The translations under genes were made by a program, and so were the position numbers. The notes under the pieces were generated by a model that worked only from the letters and a program-made list of their open reading frames with translations, was not told where the DNA came from and ran no database searches. Below, in pieces: positions 46,509 to 64,000 of a stretch of 64,000 bases of DNA; within the stretch, counting starts at the first letter, position 1, and each line of letters starts with the position of its first letter. Source of the stretch: Siphlonurus alternatus (taxonomy: Eukaryota > Arthropoda > Insecta > Ephemeroptera > Siphlonuridae); contig OX463787.1 of the NCBI GenBank assembly GCA_949825025.1, positions 18,254,482-18,318,481 of the forward strand. The letters run 5' to 3'.

Positions 46509-48305
46509 AAGAAAATACTCTTTTTATTAAATTTTTTTTATTTAAAATACACATTATACATTTTTCTGAGTAAATTACATAAGAACCGGTTTTTGTTAAA
46601 ACCTCTCTGTGACCCAATGATGTCTTGAAGCAAGAGAGACGCTGCAAGCTGTGAGGAGAAGTGAAAGTTTGATTATATCAAATGTTTGTTCTTCCGTGTT
46701 ACAATGCCTTCGACGTTAATGAACTTCAAGTTTTTATGAATGGACTTCATCGCAGCAGTATTGTGTGGATTTTTAATGCTCGTGTACATGAAAATACACT
46801 GTTTAATTTTTGTTCTTCATTTTTAAAATATATATTTTATGTAGAATTATACACTTAATAAAAAGAATTTAATGTAAAATAATAAATACATTTCTTGTTA
46901 TTTCTAAGTATTTAGACCCAATTTTAATAGTTTATATGTAATTTCAATAAAAGTTCATTAAGAATGGACATTCATAATGTCTACATTCTTTCTTGCAAAA
47001 ATTTAAAAAATCATACTTCAAAAATGTGTTTATAAGAAAATTAATAATTTTTAACATATTTTAAATAGTATAATCTAGCTTTTAGTGTTATTCATAAAAT
47101 AATATTTTTTTTATTTTTATTAATATCTGCAAGACATCATGTAAAACTCTATTGCAAATTTAACGTAAATAACGATAATAGAAATGCTTGCAAATACTGA
47201 TTTTTCAAATGAAGTAATGCAAAAATTGCATAGTTGAAACCATATTCAAGTCAAGGCATAGCATACAGAGATCTAACTTACATATAATTACCATATTTTA
47301 ACATAATTACCTTACATACTTGACATTAGTAATTGTTTCTTATTAATATGTATAAAATATGTCATAGAACTTTAACATTATTTTGATACTTTTATATAAT
47401 TATAAAATTAATAACATTTTCTTTTTGCCAAATAAAATTTAATTTATGTACTTTAAATGTTAAAAATATCGTTTATATAAAGTTAAACTGCAATAGCACA
47501 CGTGACGCTCGTGAGAAATTTGCTTCCTGAAGCAATGGTAGTCTTGGCTGCTAAAGCTGGGGCATGCAAGCGTGAAAGGGTTATTGTATGCTAATTATAT
47601 ACTAATTTTGTATATTTCTTTATATTTTGGTGTTAATTATTATATTATTAAGCAAGAAATTTATAAATATATATTAAATGATTTCCCAATACAAATCAAT
47701 ATTTTAACTTATTATATTGATTATATTGATAATAACTCATTTATTTACATAAAAGCTATAGAGAAAATTTAATTCACAGGTCGGGAGTATTGTCAAAAAC
47801 CGCTTGGACCTTGCCGTCTCTGTGTGTAGGCATACATTGTATGCAAATAAAATATTATTATTTTACTAATTATATGTATTAAAAAGTTAATTAGCCTGCT
47901 CTTTTTCTCCGTACAATTTTATTAATGTGTAATGTGATAATATATGATATTTAAATTATGTTTTAAATTATTTTATATTCGTTATAATATATCATTATAT
48001 TATAAAAATTAATTTTTAAATATAATATACAAAAGTTTCGTAATGAAAATAGAAAGAAGATAAACAACGCAGCAGATTGCACAGCAGATCACTATGACCT
48101 TGCATGGCAATGTAAATTGTCAAATATTTTATGCAAATTAAAGTTTCATCTAAATACTTTAATTATAAACATTTAAAATATTTAAATTTAGCGTTTAAGA
48201 CACGGTCACACGTCAAGTGGCTCGCGCAAGCTGCTGAGACTTTCCTCGACTCGGTGCGGAGCATTGGTTATAATTGTATTCTTTTCTACTTCTATTAACT
48301 TAACG
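46509..48305. other. right inner region of the Polinton, no gene supported
   Basis: About 1.8 kb of AT-rich DNA between the BIR gene and the right inverted repeat. The only ORF above 60 codons (47572-47772) starts at GTG and is a low-complexity Ile/Tyr-rich translation. Short AATAAA sites are present (for example near 47848). An inward promoter-like block in the right inverted repeat (48306-48336) would transcribe it leftward, possibly as RNA without protein. Confidence 0.5.
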
Positions 48306-48770
48306 TTTTATATCTGATAAAGACCTTCACTTTCTCAAAAATTCACATAAGTATAAGATAATTGAATACATGTATATTTACATATGAATATTAAGGTAAT
48401 TATATGCGAAATATTTTTTAACTATTTCATTGTCTGATATATTATATTAACTCATTCTTTTTCCATTGTAAAAATATGAAGAGGAAAGCTCGGTGCGTTG
48501 CTACTGTGACATTGCTAGCATTAATTTCATTGTATGCTAATTATAAAATTTTGTTTAGTTATAATATTATAATATCTATACTATTGTAATCATGGACCGC
48601 GTGAAAGGTGCCAAGACGCTTAGCGACTTCGCGCGACCTTGCGCTGAGATCTCATTGTTTATTTTAAATATTTCCCACCTCTAATTACTTTTATTGGCTG
48701 TAATTAGGGGGTAATTAGACGATCCGTACAGATCCGCAAATCCGTACATAACGCAACAAATAATACTACT
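48306..48770 (-). repeat. Polinton right terminal inverted repeat
   Basis: Reverse complement of 34037-34551. The outer end is cgcaacaaataatactact. Scattered substitutions (for example cacc against cccc near 48613) and indels toward the inside set the two repeats apart. Confidence 0.92.
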
Positions 48771-48991
48771 AACAATATCAAATTTTAATTTAGTATTTGA
48801 TTGAACACAAACTGGAAATGCATTTCAAGCTTTTACAATACAAAATGTTCCTGAGCTTTCTTTATATATTTTTACAACAAAATAAGAACACTCACATCAA
48901 AGTCTTTTACTCGCAATGGTTGCAACAAACCATTGTTTATAATGTTTGTCACATGAAGCCTTTTTCATTGTTAAACATGGAACGACATAGT
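48771..48991 (+). repeat. 221-bp direct repeat, right copy, abutting the Polinton
   Basis: Begins with aacaatatcaaattttaatt immediately after the right inverted repeat and ends with gacatagt. It is identical to 33816-34036 except for one base. Sequence beyond it (gtctaattttgccaccagag) is not found on the left. The stretch 48992-49314 shows nothing else. Confidence 0.95.
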
Positions 48992-49314
48992 GTCTAATTT
49001 TGCCACCAGAGCAGAGAACGTAATGGCATTGTTGGCGCTAGGTAACCGTTTCAACTTCATAATTAACAGTCATTTTCCATAAGTTAACATGTAAATAAAA
49101 AACCGTCCCATGTTTTTCCATTCATGCGACAGACATTGTACAACAATACTTTGTTTACTATCAACGAGCAGAAGACTTTGACTTACATATATTTAATAAA
49201 GTTATAGCACACTGCATGATAATCATTAAACATGAACAATAATTCAAAAGGATAAGCACATAAAGGCATCCATAATCTCACTGCACTTAATCTTGCAATC
49301 AAGATTAATTAATT

Positions 49315-49728
49315 AAGGGAAAGATAACACGAAGCATCGATTGTTGTAGTCCCATTTGATTAACATGTAAACCATAGCAACCTCATTATTATTCTGTTTT
49401 TTTTTTTTTTTTTTTTTTTTTTGGAGACTGCAGTTCTTAGCACCAAAAAAATGTGGACAAAATTTCAAAACAATCGAACGATCCAATTTTTTGAAATCAA
49501 TATCTTAGATTAGGTCTCCATGGGAAAGCCCTATACTGAAAATTTAAAATAATTATTAAAAAAAAAAAAATTGAATCGTCCGATTGTTTTGTAATTTTTC
49601 CTACATTTTTTTGGGCTAAGAACTGTCTCTCAAAAAAATTCAGAATTATTATAATGTTGCTAAGGTTTACATGTTAATCAAATGGGACTACAACAATCAA
49701 TGCTTCGTGTTATCTTACCCTAAAAAAA
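49315..49728. mobile_element. MITE-like element (TAAGGGTAAGATAACACGAA family)
   Basis: Ends aagggaaagataacacgaag and cttcgtgttatcttaccc. Inner arms tagtcccatttgattaacat and tgttaatcaaatgggactac. It has a long internal T-run at about 49398. Confidence 0.8.
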
Positions 49729-49757
49729 TTCGTCTTGTTAGGTTTCTGAGAATACAC

Positions 49758-50412
49758 CTTAAAGTAGAGTGAGCAATTGCATTTTTTTTAATATTTTATT
49801 TTCTAAAAATAGTTTAAGCTGCCCTCTATTGAGAAATGAATACTAAAAATTTCCATCTAAAATAGTTTCACCACCAAAAATTCCCAAATTTGGTGTTTCA
49901 GAGGAGGCCTTTGACGTGCAGCCTTATGGAACATAAAACCGCGTTTTACTCCAACATTTTCTGAACTATGCTACCATTTAAAAAATACCTACGTAATCTA
50001 TGATGAATTCTTTAATGGATTTTTAAATAAAAAATTTTTTTTACGGAGCCGTTTTTTCGGAAAAAAATCTTTAAGTTCTTGCGGGTTAATTCCCATAAGG
50101 ATTTTCATGATTTTTTTCCATGAAAACGACCCGGTAATTTTTTTTTTATTTGAAAATTCATTAAAGAATTCATCATAGATTACGTAAGTATTTTTTAAAT
50201 GGTACCATAGTTCAGAAAAAGTTGGAGTAAAACGCGATTTTATGTTCCATAAGGCTGCACGTTAAAGGCCTCCGAAACACCAACTTTGGGAATTTTTTGT
50301 GGTGAAACTATTTGAGATGGAATTTTTTGGTTTTTATTTCTCAATAGAGGGCAGCTTAAACTAATTTTAAAAAATAAAATATTAAAAAAAATGAACTCGC
50401 TCACTCTATTTT
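49758..50412. mobile_element. long palindromic element
   Basis: Arms of about 320 bp: agtttaagctgccctctatt near 49810 pairs with aatagagggcagcttaaact near 50343, and gttttactccaacattttct near 49951 with its complement near 50215. The centre is near 50085. No coding content. The following 50413-50837 has one antisense ORF without recognisable features. Confidence 0.8.
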
Positions 50413-50837
50413 AATTAAAGAGATGCACCCAGTACTACAGTAGTGGAATAATTCACGTAATTAATTAATGTTAGGAGAGACTTGTAGAGGATAATTGATG
50501 GAAAATGGGTAGGATTTTTGACTATGGGATGAGTTATGCAAGATAAGAAGGTAATGATGGGAATCCCAAAATGAAAAGTATGAGGTAATTTTGGGTCAAG
50601 TATCACTATAGGGAGTGGAGTGCAAAAAATGTAGACTGATGATGCAGGCGCCAATATGAAAATTATGACACGGGAAGACAAAGCAAACAAGTGACGGTTC
50701 TATAGCCAACCGTGAGCAGGAAAAGTAGCGATTGTAAGGATGTGGTGAGGCAGAAAAAGAAAATGTATTTTATGGTTTAAAATATTTGGGGAAGGGTAAA
50801 AATTAGGAAGATTAGTGAATAATTAGGAGAAAGATAA

Positions 50838-51167
50838 TAAACAACATGTATGAAATTTGCAGAAATGAATAGAAGGTATCAAATTATGCTACTTTGAATT
50901 TTTTCAGATTTTTTTTTTATTTCTAAAACTATTTTTAAATAATTACTGAAAGTGCGTTCACGCTCCTTGTAGGCATCAATAGGCGTCTAAACCCTATTCT
51001 TTTTACTACGGATTCAGTGGTGTTGGGGTGCTAAATTAATTTACAGAACTTTTAATAATTATTTTAATTAGTTCTGGGTTTCAAAAAAATCTGAAAAAAT
51101 TCGGAGTAGCATAATTTGATATCCTCTATTCATTTCTGCAATGAGAAAATCGATGCAGGTTGTCCAT
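50838..51167. mobile_element. MITE-like element (TGGACAACATACATGAAA family)
   Basis: Degenerate left end aacaacatgtatgaaattt, right end gcaggttgtccatt. The middle has cacgctccttgtaggcatca, a worn form of the family core. Confidence 0.7.
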
Positions 51168-51357
51168 TATCGAAACGAGGACAGACAAGTTGGGCGAAGT
51201 TTCCAGATGTTCAATATTCTAAAGGTACGAAATTGTTGGTACCACTGAAAAAACCACCACTTAAATATTAATTAAATGACTCTATTCGGTCAATGTTTTA
51301 CTGTATTAATTATATTTAAACAGAGAGGTTGTTTTCAAAACTATGAGAAGATAATTC

Positions 51358-51957
51358 CTATTTTAGTTCCTTTTCAAAAGCTTCCAAGCAGCAATGCTTG
51401 ATTCCATCAGCTGCCTTAATTATATTAGATTTAAATTTCCTCATCAATATTTCGAGAAGTTTCCTCTCATGACCCGGGGACATGGGTTCCTCATTCATCT
51501 TGGCAAGTAGCTCATTCCGTGCTATCGGTGTGTAACCATAGCTCTATTTAACTAAGTAGTCAGACCACTGAAGCAGTTCGTTTTGTTATCCCAAATTTAA
51601 TTCACAGTTAATTAAATTTTACTTTATATCAGCTTAGGCTCTTAAAGGAGGGAAATTATAACATTAATAAAATTACAATACAAAAGAAATATAATAATAA
51701 TTATAAAGCATGCAAGTTTTTGAAGAATAATTACCAACCAGCGAGATATGTTCCGGCGATATTTTTGTCATGTCCCAAAGGAAGCCGACAATCATTGACT
51801 GTTTAAGGCTGCCTGGAACAAATTATTCAACACAAAGTAACGAGAACTTAACAAAAGAACATTTCATAACACGTTTTATGTACTAAAAAAGGTACTTATC
51901 TGACATAAAACAGCTTGATAATACGTTTTTCAGAGCTCGCGTCGTGTGCGACGCCAT
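51358..51957 (-). CDS. unrecognised small three-exon candidate gene
   Basis: Candidate exons in transcript order: 51957-51900, 51812-51735 and 51543-51358 (61 codons and TAG). Exon 1 opens with ATG in a good context (aaaatcATGG) and lies just downstream of a GC-rich, promoter-like stretch with the palindrome gcgcatgcgc. Exon 2 follows the acceptor tttgttccag. Exon 3 follows aaatag and encodes a charged, helix-rich C-terminus (ARNELLAKM, HERKLLEILMRKF, FEKELK). The 5' splice site of exon 1 reads CAG|ATAAGT, one base from consensus, and exon 2 to 3 needs a weak gttggt donor to keep phase. So either some exons are misplaced or the gene has changed sites. Total is about 107 codons. I do not recognise the family. 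Codon use and amino-acid mix look like a real host gene. Confidence 0.45.
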
Positions 51958-52089
51958 GATTTTTCTGTATCACGTGACGTTGCGCATGCGCTCTGGAGTG
52001 ACCACTGAGCTCAGTGGTAAAAAATCTGACCACTAAATAATTAAGTCATCAATTTTTTTTTTTTTTTTTTTATTGACAACGGATATATT

Positions 52090-52320
52090 TATATGGTGCG
52101 GCCACGGCAGGCATGAATCCGGGGGGGGGGGAGATGCCCCTACCCCCAAAATTTTGGATTTAACATGGGCAATATAGGCGTTTCCCCCACTTCAATTTTT
52201 TTAACATTTTCGGTAGCTCGGCCCCGGCCCCTCTTCCAAATTTGGCAGCCGCCCCCGCCCTGTCCCGCCCCCCCCCCCCTGCGCCGAATTTTTTTCTGGA
52301 TCTGACGCGCCTGTTACGCG
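52090..52320. repeat. GC-rich repeat with poly-G and poly-C tracts
   Basis: Poly-G at about 52120 and poly-C at about 52270 flank gatttaacatgggcaatata, which recurs in the element at 62385-62550. No ORF. Confidence 0.5.
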
Positions 52321-52439
52321 TTAGAGGTGATAGAGACTGAGGGAACCGTGGAAATCCTCAGTTGATCAGGACGGTCAGTGTATGTATTTGCAAGCCATGA
52401 AACTCGTACCCCAACAATTGATAAGTGATAAAAATATTA

Positions 52440-53040
52440 CACACCTCGATCTTATCACTTAGGCTAACACTCTGACCACTATCACTTAGTCTGTCCACTA
52501 TACTAGATCTGACCACTACCACTTAGGTTCTACCACTTAGTCTAGTGGTCCTACCACTAAGGCTACCACTTGGTCTGACCACTACTACTAGATCTGACCA
52601 CTACCACTTAGTCTGACCACTACCACTAGATCTGACCACTACCACTTAGGTCCTACCACTTAGTCTAGTGGTCCTACCACTAAGGCTACCACTTGATGTG
52701 ACCACTACCACTAGATCTGACCACTACCACTTATAATAGGTCCTACCACTTAGTCTGACCACTACCACTAGATCTGACCACTACCACTTAGGTCCTACCA
52801 CTTAGTCTAGTGGTCCTACCACTAAGGCTATCACTTGGTGTGACCACTACCACTAGATCTGACCACTACCACTTAGGTCTTACCACTTAGTCTAGTGGTC
52901 CTACCACTAGGGCTACCACATGGTCTGACCACTACCACTAGGCTCTACCACTAGATTTAGTGGTCCTACTACTGAATTTAGTGGTCCTACCACTAAATCT
53001 AGTGATCTGACCACTCATTTTAGGTGGTCAAATCATGACC
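52440..53040. repeat. CCACTA-rich compound minisatellite
   Basis: About 600 bp of variants of gaccactaccactagatct, ctaccacttagtctagtgg and tcctaccactaaggc. They are arranged in a higher-order unit of roughly 120 bp repeated about four times (starts near 52530, 52620, 52740 and 52850), with hexamer-scale drift. The words tagtggt and accacta give it many short inverted pairs. The flank at 51990-52040 contains the same motif (gaccactgagctcagtggt). Confidence 0.85.
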
Positions 53041-53876
53041 ACTACTCTAATTTTTGGACAAGGGTAGTAAAGTACTCAAACGCATGATGTCATGCTTATT
53101 TAATATTTTAAGGATTTAATTGATAATAATTATATACTCCAATTTGTTCTTAATGTTTACTTTTCCAAGAGTTTTTTTATCAGCTAGACTTTAAAAACTT
53201 CAAATCAAACTTTTTTATTGCAGCAATTATTTTTTAGTAGGGACAATTTAAAAATAAATTATTCATTTTTTTTTCAAATGTTCTTTGCATATAAGTTATA
53301 ATAAAGTATCAAGTATTTTATTTACAATCTTTTTATTTCTTTAGTAGAGCCAAGAGGTTCAGTGTCTTGTGGAGAAGAACGAATTTTGCGCGGGGAGAGT
53401 TTGAAAATTTGTTGAGGTGATGGAATAATTAACATTTGTTTTAATTAGTCATGCTAACATACATGACTAAACATTAAGAGAAATTCGAAGCAAATTACAA
53501 GTCATTTTTTTAACCCTAGCTCAAGGGTATTAAAATTGGGGTTGGAAACAGCTCAAATTTCTGGCGAATCAGAGTGCAAGTCTAAGCCGAAACCGAAACA
53601 TTTTTTCAGAGTAAAACAACACTAATCGTTGTAATTTTATTAACATTTAAATCTTAGCAAACACAAAAATTCTGATTTTATTTTCTAGAGACAGCCTTTA
53701 GAGTATTTAAAAATCACATGAAAATTTTAAAACCGAGAAATTGTCTTGAATTTTTGTTATCAAATTTTTTATGTGAATAAGAGCTGTTTCTAACAAAAAT
53801 TTTGTTGTGTTCGCTAAGATAACATATTAATCATAAGAGAATACACTGATCAGCTGATCCGTGTTATTTTACAGAT
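53041..53876. repeat. AT-rich spacer with a worn MITE at its right end
   Basis: Nothing is recognised in 53041-53609. From about 53610 to 53876 the words aacactaatcgttgtaattt, agagacagcctttag and gatcagctgatccgtgttat resemble a degenerate copy of the TAAGGGTAAGATAACACGAA family. Confidence 0.4.
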
Positions 53877-54109
53877 ACTGGCCTCAAATTATAAATTAGA
53901 AAGACACCATGGTTGCAAGTGTTGCTCGAGATTATAAGTAACACTAATAAAATTTATTTTTTATCCGCACGCGGAGCAGCTGTGCAAAGCTGCGCTGTAA
54001 ACAAGGTCCTTGCTGACGTCACAACTCACAGCCAGCCCCGATTAGCAATGAGTTGTGACGTCATCAAGTACTATATTTCTTACTATGTACCTCAACTTTG
54101 CAAATCTGC

Positions 54110-54504
54110 ATCAAGGAGCTTTTCCATGGAGCGATGTCAAGCGAGGCTTGGCGGGGCGAGAAAGGCGCACTTGCAGTGAAACCGTATGGCGGCCATGTTG
54201 GCGATAAAATTGCTTCCTGCAACATAGTAGGAAATTTGAAGCCTCTGATTGGCATGCGATTTTCTCGCTTTCCCCGCTCCATGGAAATGAACCTTAAAGG
54301 TGGATTTTCATGAGTGACAAAGGCGATGCGGCGCTATTTGACGAAAAAGCTGCGAAATCCTATTCGCCGGTAATCGCGTTAATTACGATACTCTTTTTCT
54401 TTTATTCGCCCAATATGGCATCCAATGAATGTTATAGCAATTAAGTTTGCATTATTCGCTTCGCGTCGCATGATAAAAATCACCATGTCAATCCGCCTTT
54501 ACAC
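54110..54504. mobile_element. two adjoining MITE-like elements upstream of the receptor gene
   Basis: 54110-54300 has arms with ctccatggaaatg and gcgagaaaggcgcacttgca, and a fuller copy at 62925-63165 (tatggcggccatgttggcg shared). 54296-54504 is a copy of the GGCGGATTCACATGGCGAC family, starting aaaggtggattttcatgagt and ending caatccgccttta. A (TTTTA)n array follows at 54538-54630. Confidence 0.6.
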
Positions 54505-54537
54505 TTGGAAAAAAAATGATGAGAATATTGATTATAA

Positions 54538-54630
54538 ACTCGAGCAATTTATTTATTTTATTTTATTTCATTTTATTTTATTATACTTTATTTTATTTTA
54601 CTTTATTTTATTTTATTATCTCTTTCATGG
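54538..54630. repeat. (TTTTA)n microsatellite
   Basis: A run of ttttatttta and ttatttcattttatt units, about 90 bp, 170 bp upstream of the receptor start. Confidence 0.85.
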
Positions 54631-54799
54631 GCACAATACAATAATATAACAAATATATATTACAGTCAAAATTGATTTACAAATAAAGGCCCATGGGGCA
54701 AATAAAAAAGATTGCTGAGCAGTCCATTCACTGAAAAGTGTTCATTCATTCATTCACCCATATTACTTGTCTAATTTGAGGTACCTTGCAGATTTTGCG

Positions 54800-62818
<8,019 letters not shown>

Positions 62819-62924
62819 GTGAGTGTCTTTGTATAACAACCTTTGTGAGATTTGTTATTGTTAGATAGAGTCCCTAGTTGAAAAAATTACGTCTTCAATT
62901 CATCTTCTACACGTCTAAAGAAGC

Positions 62925-63165
62925 GCATTTCCATGGTGCGTAGAAAGCGAGGCTTAATTGGCGCGGCAAGAAAGGCGCACTTGCTTCAATGTCATATGGC
63001 GGCCATGTTGGCGTGGAAAATTCGCGACGCGATTTAATCGCTGCGGGAAATCAATTTTTCTACGTCAACATGGCCGCAATATGACATTGAAGTAAGTGCG
63101 CCTTTCTCGCCGCGTCAAGCCTCGCTTGACATTCGCTCCATGGAAATGCACCTTAAACCTAATCT
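62925..63165. mobile_element. palindromic element with TATGGCGGCCATGTTGGCG arms
   Basis: Left arm gcgaggcttaattggcgcgg and gaaaggcgcacttgcttcaa pair with gtgcgcctttctcgccgcgt and aagcctcgcttgac on the right. It is nested in a longer 62876-63545 repeat (see 59555-59745), which also holds a GATTCACGAAGCAG element at 63186-63345. Confidence 0.75.
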
Positions 63166-63709
63166 TTTTACCTCTAAAACACACCTTGTGCGATTCACGA
63201 AGCAGCTATATAGCCACGTTTAGCTTAACCTGCACGTTTAACTATACCTGTCTTACATGTTAAACCACCTATATAGTTAAACGTGGTTATTAAGCTAAAC
63301 GTACCATGGCCAGAAACCTGGCTAACTACTTCGTGAATCGCTCCCCTTATTTCTTCTTCGCTCAAAGTGAGGATGAAATGACGACAATATTTATAACATT
63401 TTATGTTCTAGAAGAGAAAAGATGTTATCTCAATTTTTCACAAAATTTTCCTCTAAAATGGTGCAAAATAGAAGGGAAATAGACAAGAAAAGAGTTAAAT
63501 AGCGAAGAAAAGATGACGTTATTTATTTTAGCTCGAGGGACTTCCACTTATTTTCCTGGTCCAAAATAATAAGAGCCATCTGCTATTTCAAGTGAACGTA
63601 TATATGAGCTGGAAATCAGTATAAAATAAAGTTCACCCGAAATAGCAGATAGCTCATTATTGCAACAAATTCATGGTAGGCAGATAGCTCATTACTCCGG
63701 ACAAGGGAC

Positions 63710-63935
<226 letters not shown>

Positions 63936-64000
63936 ACCCATTTATGCATACATGATAATGTTGCAAACAGCTGTGACGTCATGCTCATACAACTATTTAA

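Larger units (their letters stand above)
34037..48770. mobile_element. Polinton/Maverick element, complete ends, defective genes
   Basis: The element is 14,734 bp between terminal inverted repeats that start agtagtattatttgttgcg. It encodes the family hallmark set: packaging ATPase, retroviral-type integrase, protein-primed polymerase B, adenovirus-type protease, and major and minor capsid proteins, plus DUF8207-like, fibre-like and BIR-containing proteins. Such elements are self-synthesising transposons and probably also make virions. Here ATPase, protease domain, both capsid proteins and the DUF8207-like gene are open, while polymerase (two frameshifts, two stops), integrase N-terminus, fibre-like gene, core-protease junction and BIR gene are interrupted. 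Inverted repeats about 97% identical over the outer 215 bp and 220/221 identity of the flanking repeats suggest recent insertion. This copy should not be autonomous as sequenced. Confidence 0.95.

Noticed and set aside
47572..47772. 66-codon membrane-like ORF in the Polinton right end
   Set aside because: It starts at GTG, is Ile/Tyr-rich as expected from AT-rich DNA, and shows no ordered motif.
34037..48770. An integrated nudivirus, bracovirus or adenovirus instead of a Polinton
   Set aside because: Inverted repeats starting 5'-AG, integrase, protein-primed polymerase and double-jelly-roll capsid together define a Polinton. No baculovirus-like core genes are seen.
54098..54313. ORFs on both strands at 54064-54313 as an exon of the receptor gene
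   Set aside because: The sequence is a palindromic repeat with a second copy at 62925-63165.

Overview
The window reads as insect nuclear DNA. It is AT-rich, carries introns with GT-AG borders, and is full of long (AT)n arrays, short inverted-repeat elements and SINEs. A seven-transmembrane odorant-receptor-type gene (a family confined to insects) lies on the right and three secreted C-type lectin genes lie on the left. The insect order cannot be told from the sequence.

Left third (about 4.1-24.4 kb): three tandem C-type lectin genes, all on the minus strand, each with five exons in the same phase pattern (signal-peptide exon, short linker exon, 62-65 nt exon, 109-112 nt exon, terminal exon with the EPN motif). 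Genes A and C can be assembled with every phase agreeing. Gene B assembles equally well but its most likely exon 2 contains a TAA. Their introns and spacers are packed with MITE-like inverted repeats, 5S-rRNA-derived and tRNA-derived SINEs, a LINE 3' end nested in a MITE, and a foldback element whose arms span about 2.1 kb.

Middle (33.8-49.0 kb): a Polinton/Maverick element of 14,734 bp (34037-48770) with roughly 0.5-kb terminal inverted repeats that begin 5'-AG. Gene order: OB-fold-like protein, packaging ATPase, DUF8207-like protein, fibre-like repeat protein and integrase (plus strand); protein-primed DNA polymerase B (minus strand); then a basic/hydrophobic core-like protein joined to an adenovirus-type protease, penton-like minor capsid protein, a 46-aa basic protein, double-jelly-roll major capsid protein, and a protein whose C-terminus is a BIR-type zinc finger (plus strand). 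ATPase, protease domain, minor and major capsid frames are open. Polymerase, integrase N-terminus, fibre-like gene, core-protease junction and BIR gene are broken by frameshifts (mostly at homopolymers) or stops, so this copy looks recently inserted but defective. Instead of the usual 6-bp target duplication, the element is bounded on both sides by a 221-bp direct repeat that abuts the inverted repeats exactly.

Right third (51.3-64 kb): a small unrecognised three-exon candidate gene on the minus strand (51358-51957) with a GC-rich promoter-like start, a CCACTA-rich minisatellite, and an odorant-receptor-like gene on the plus strand (54800 to beyond 62818, last exon outside or not found). Directly after its fourth exon the receptor gene carries a 35-bp minisatellite of about 29 units, and each unit is a copy of that exon's 5' splice site. 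The same intron shows a phase mismatch and the exon before it lacks a normal AG acceptor, so the receptor may be a pseudogene or contain sequence errors.

Most of the remaining DNA is repeats. No rRNA gene, functional tRNA gene or CRISPR array was seen.
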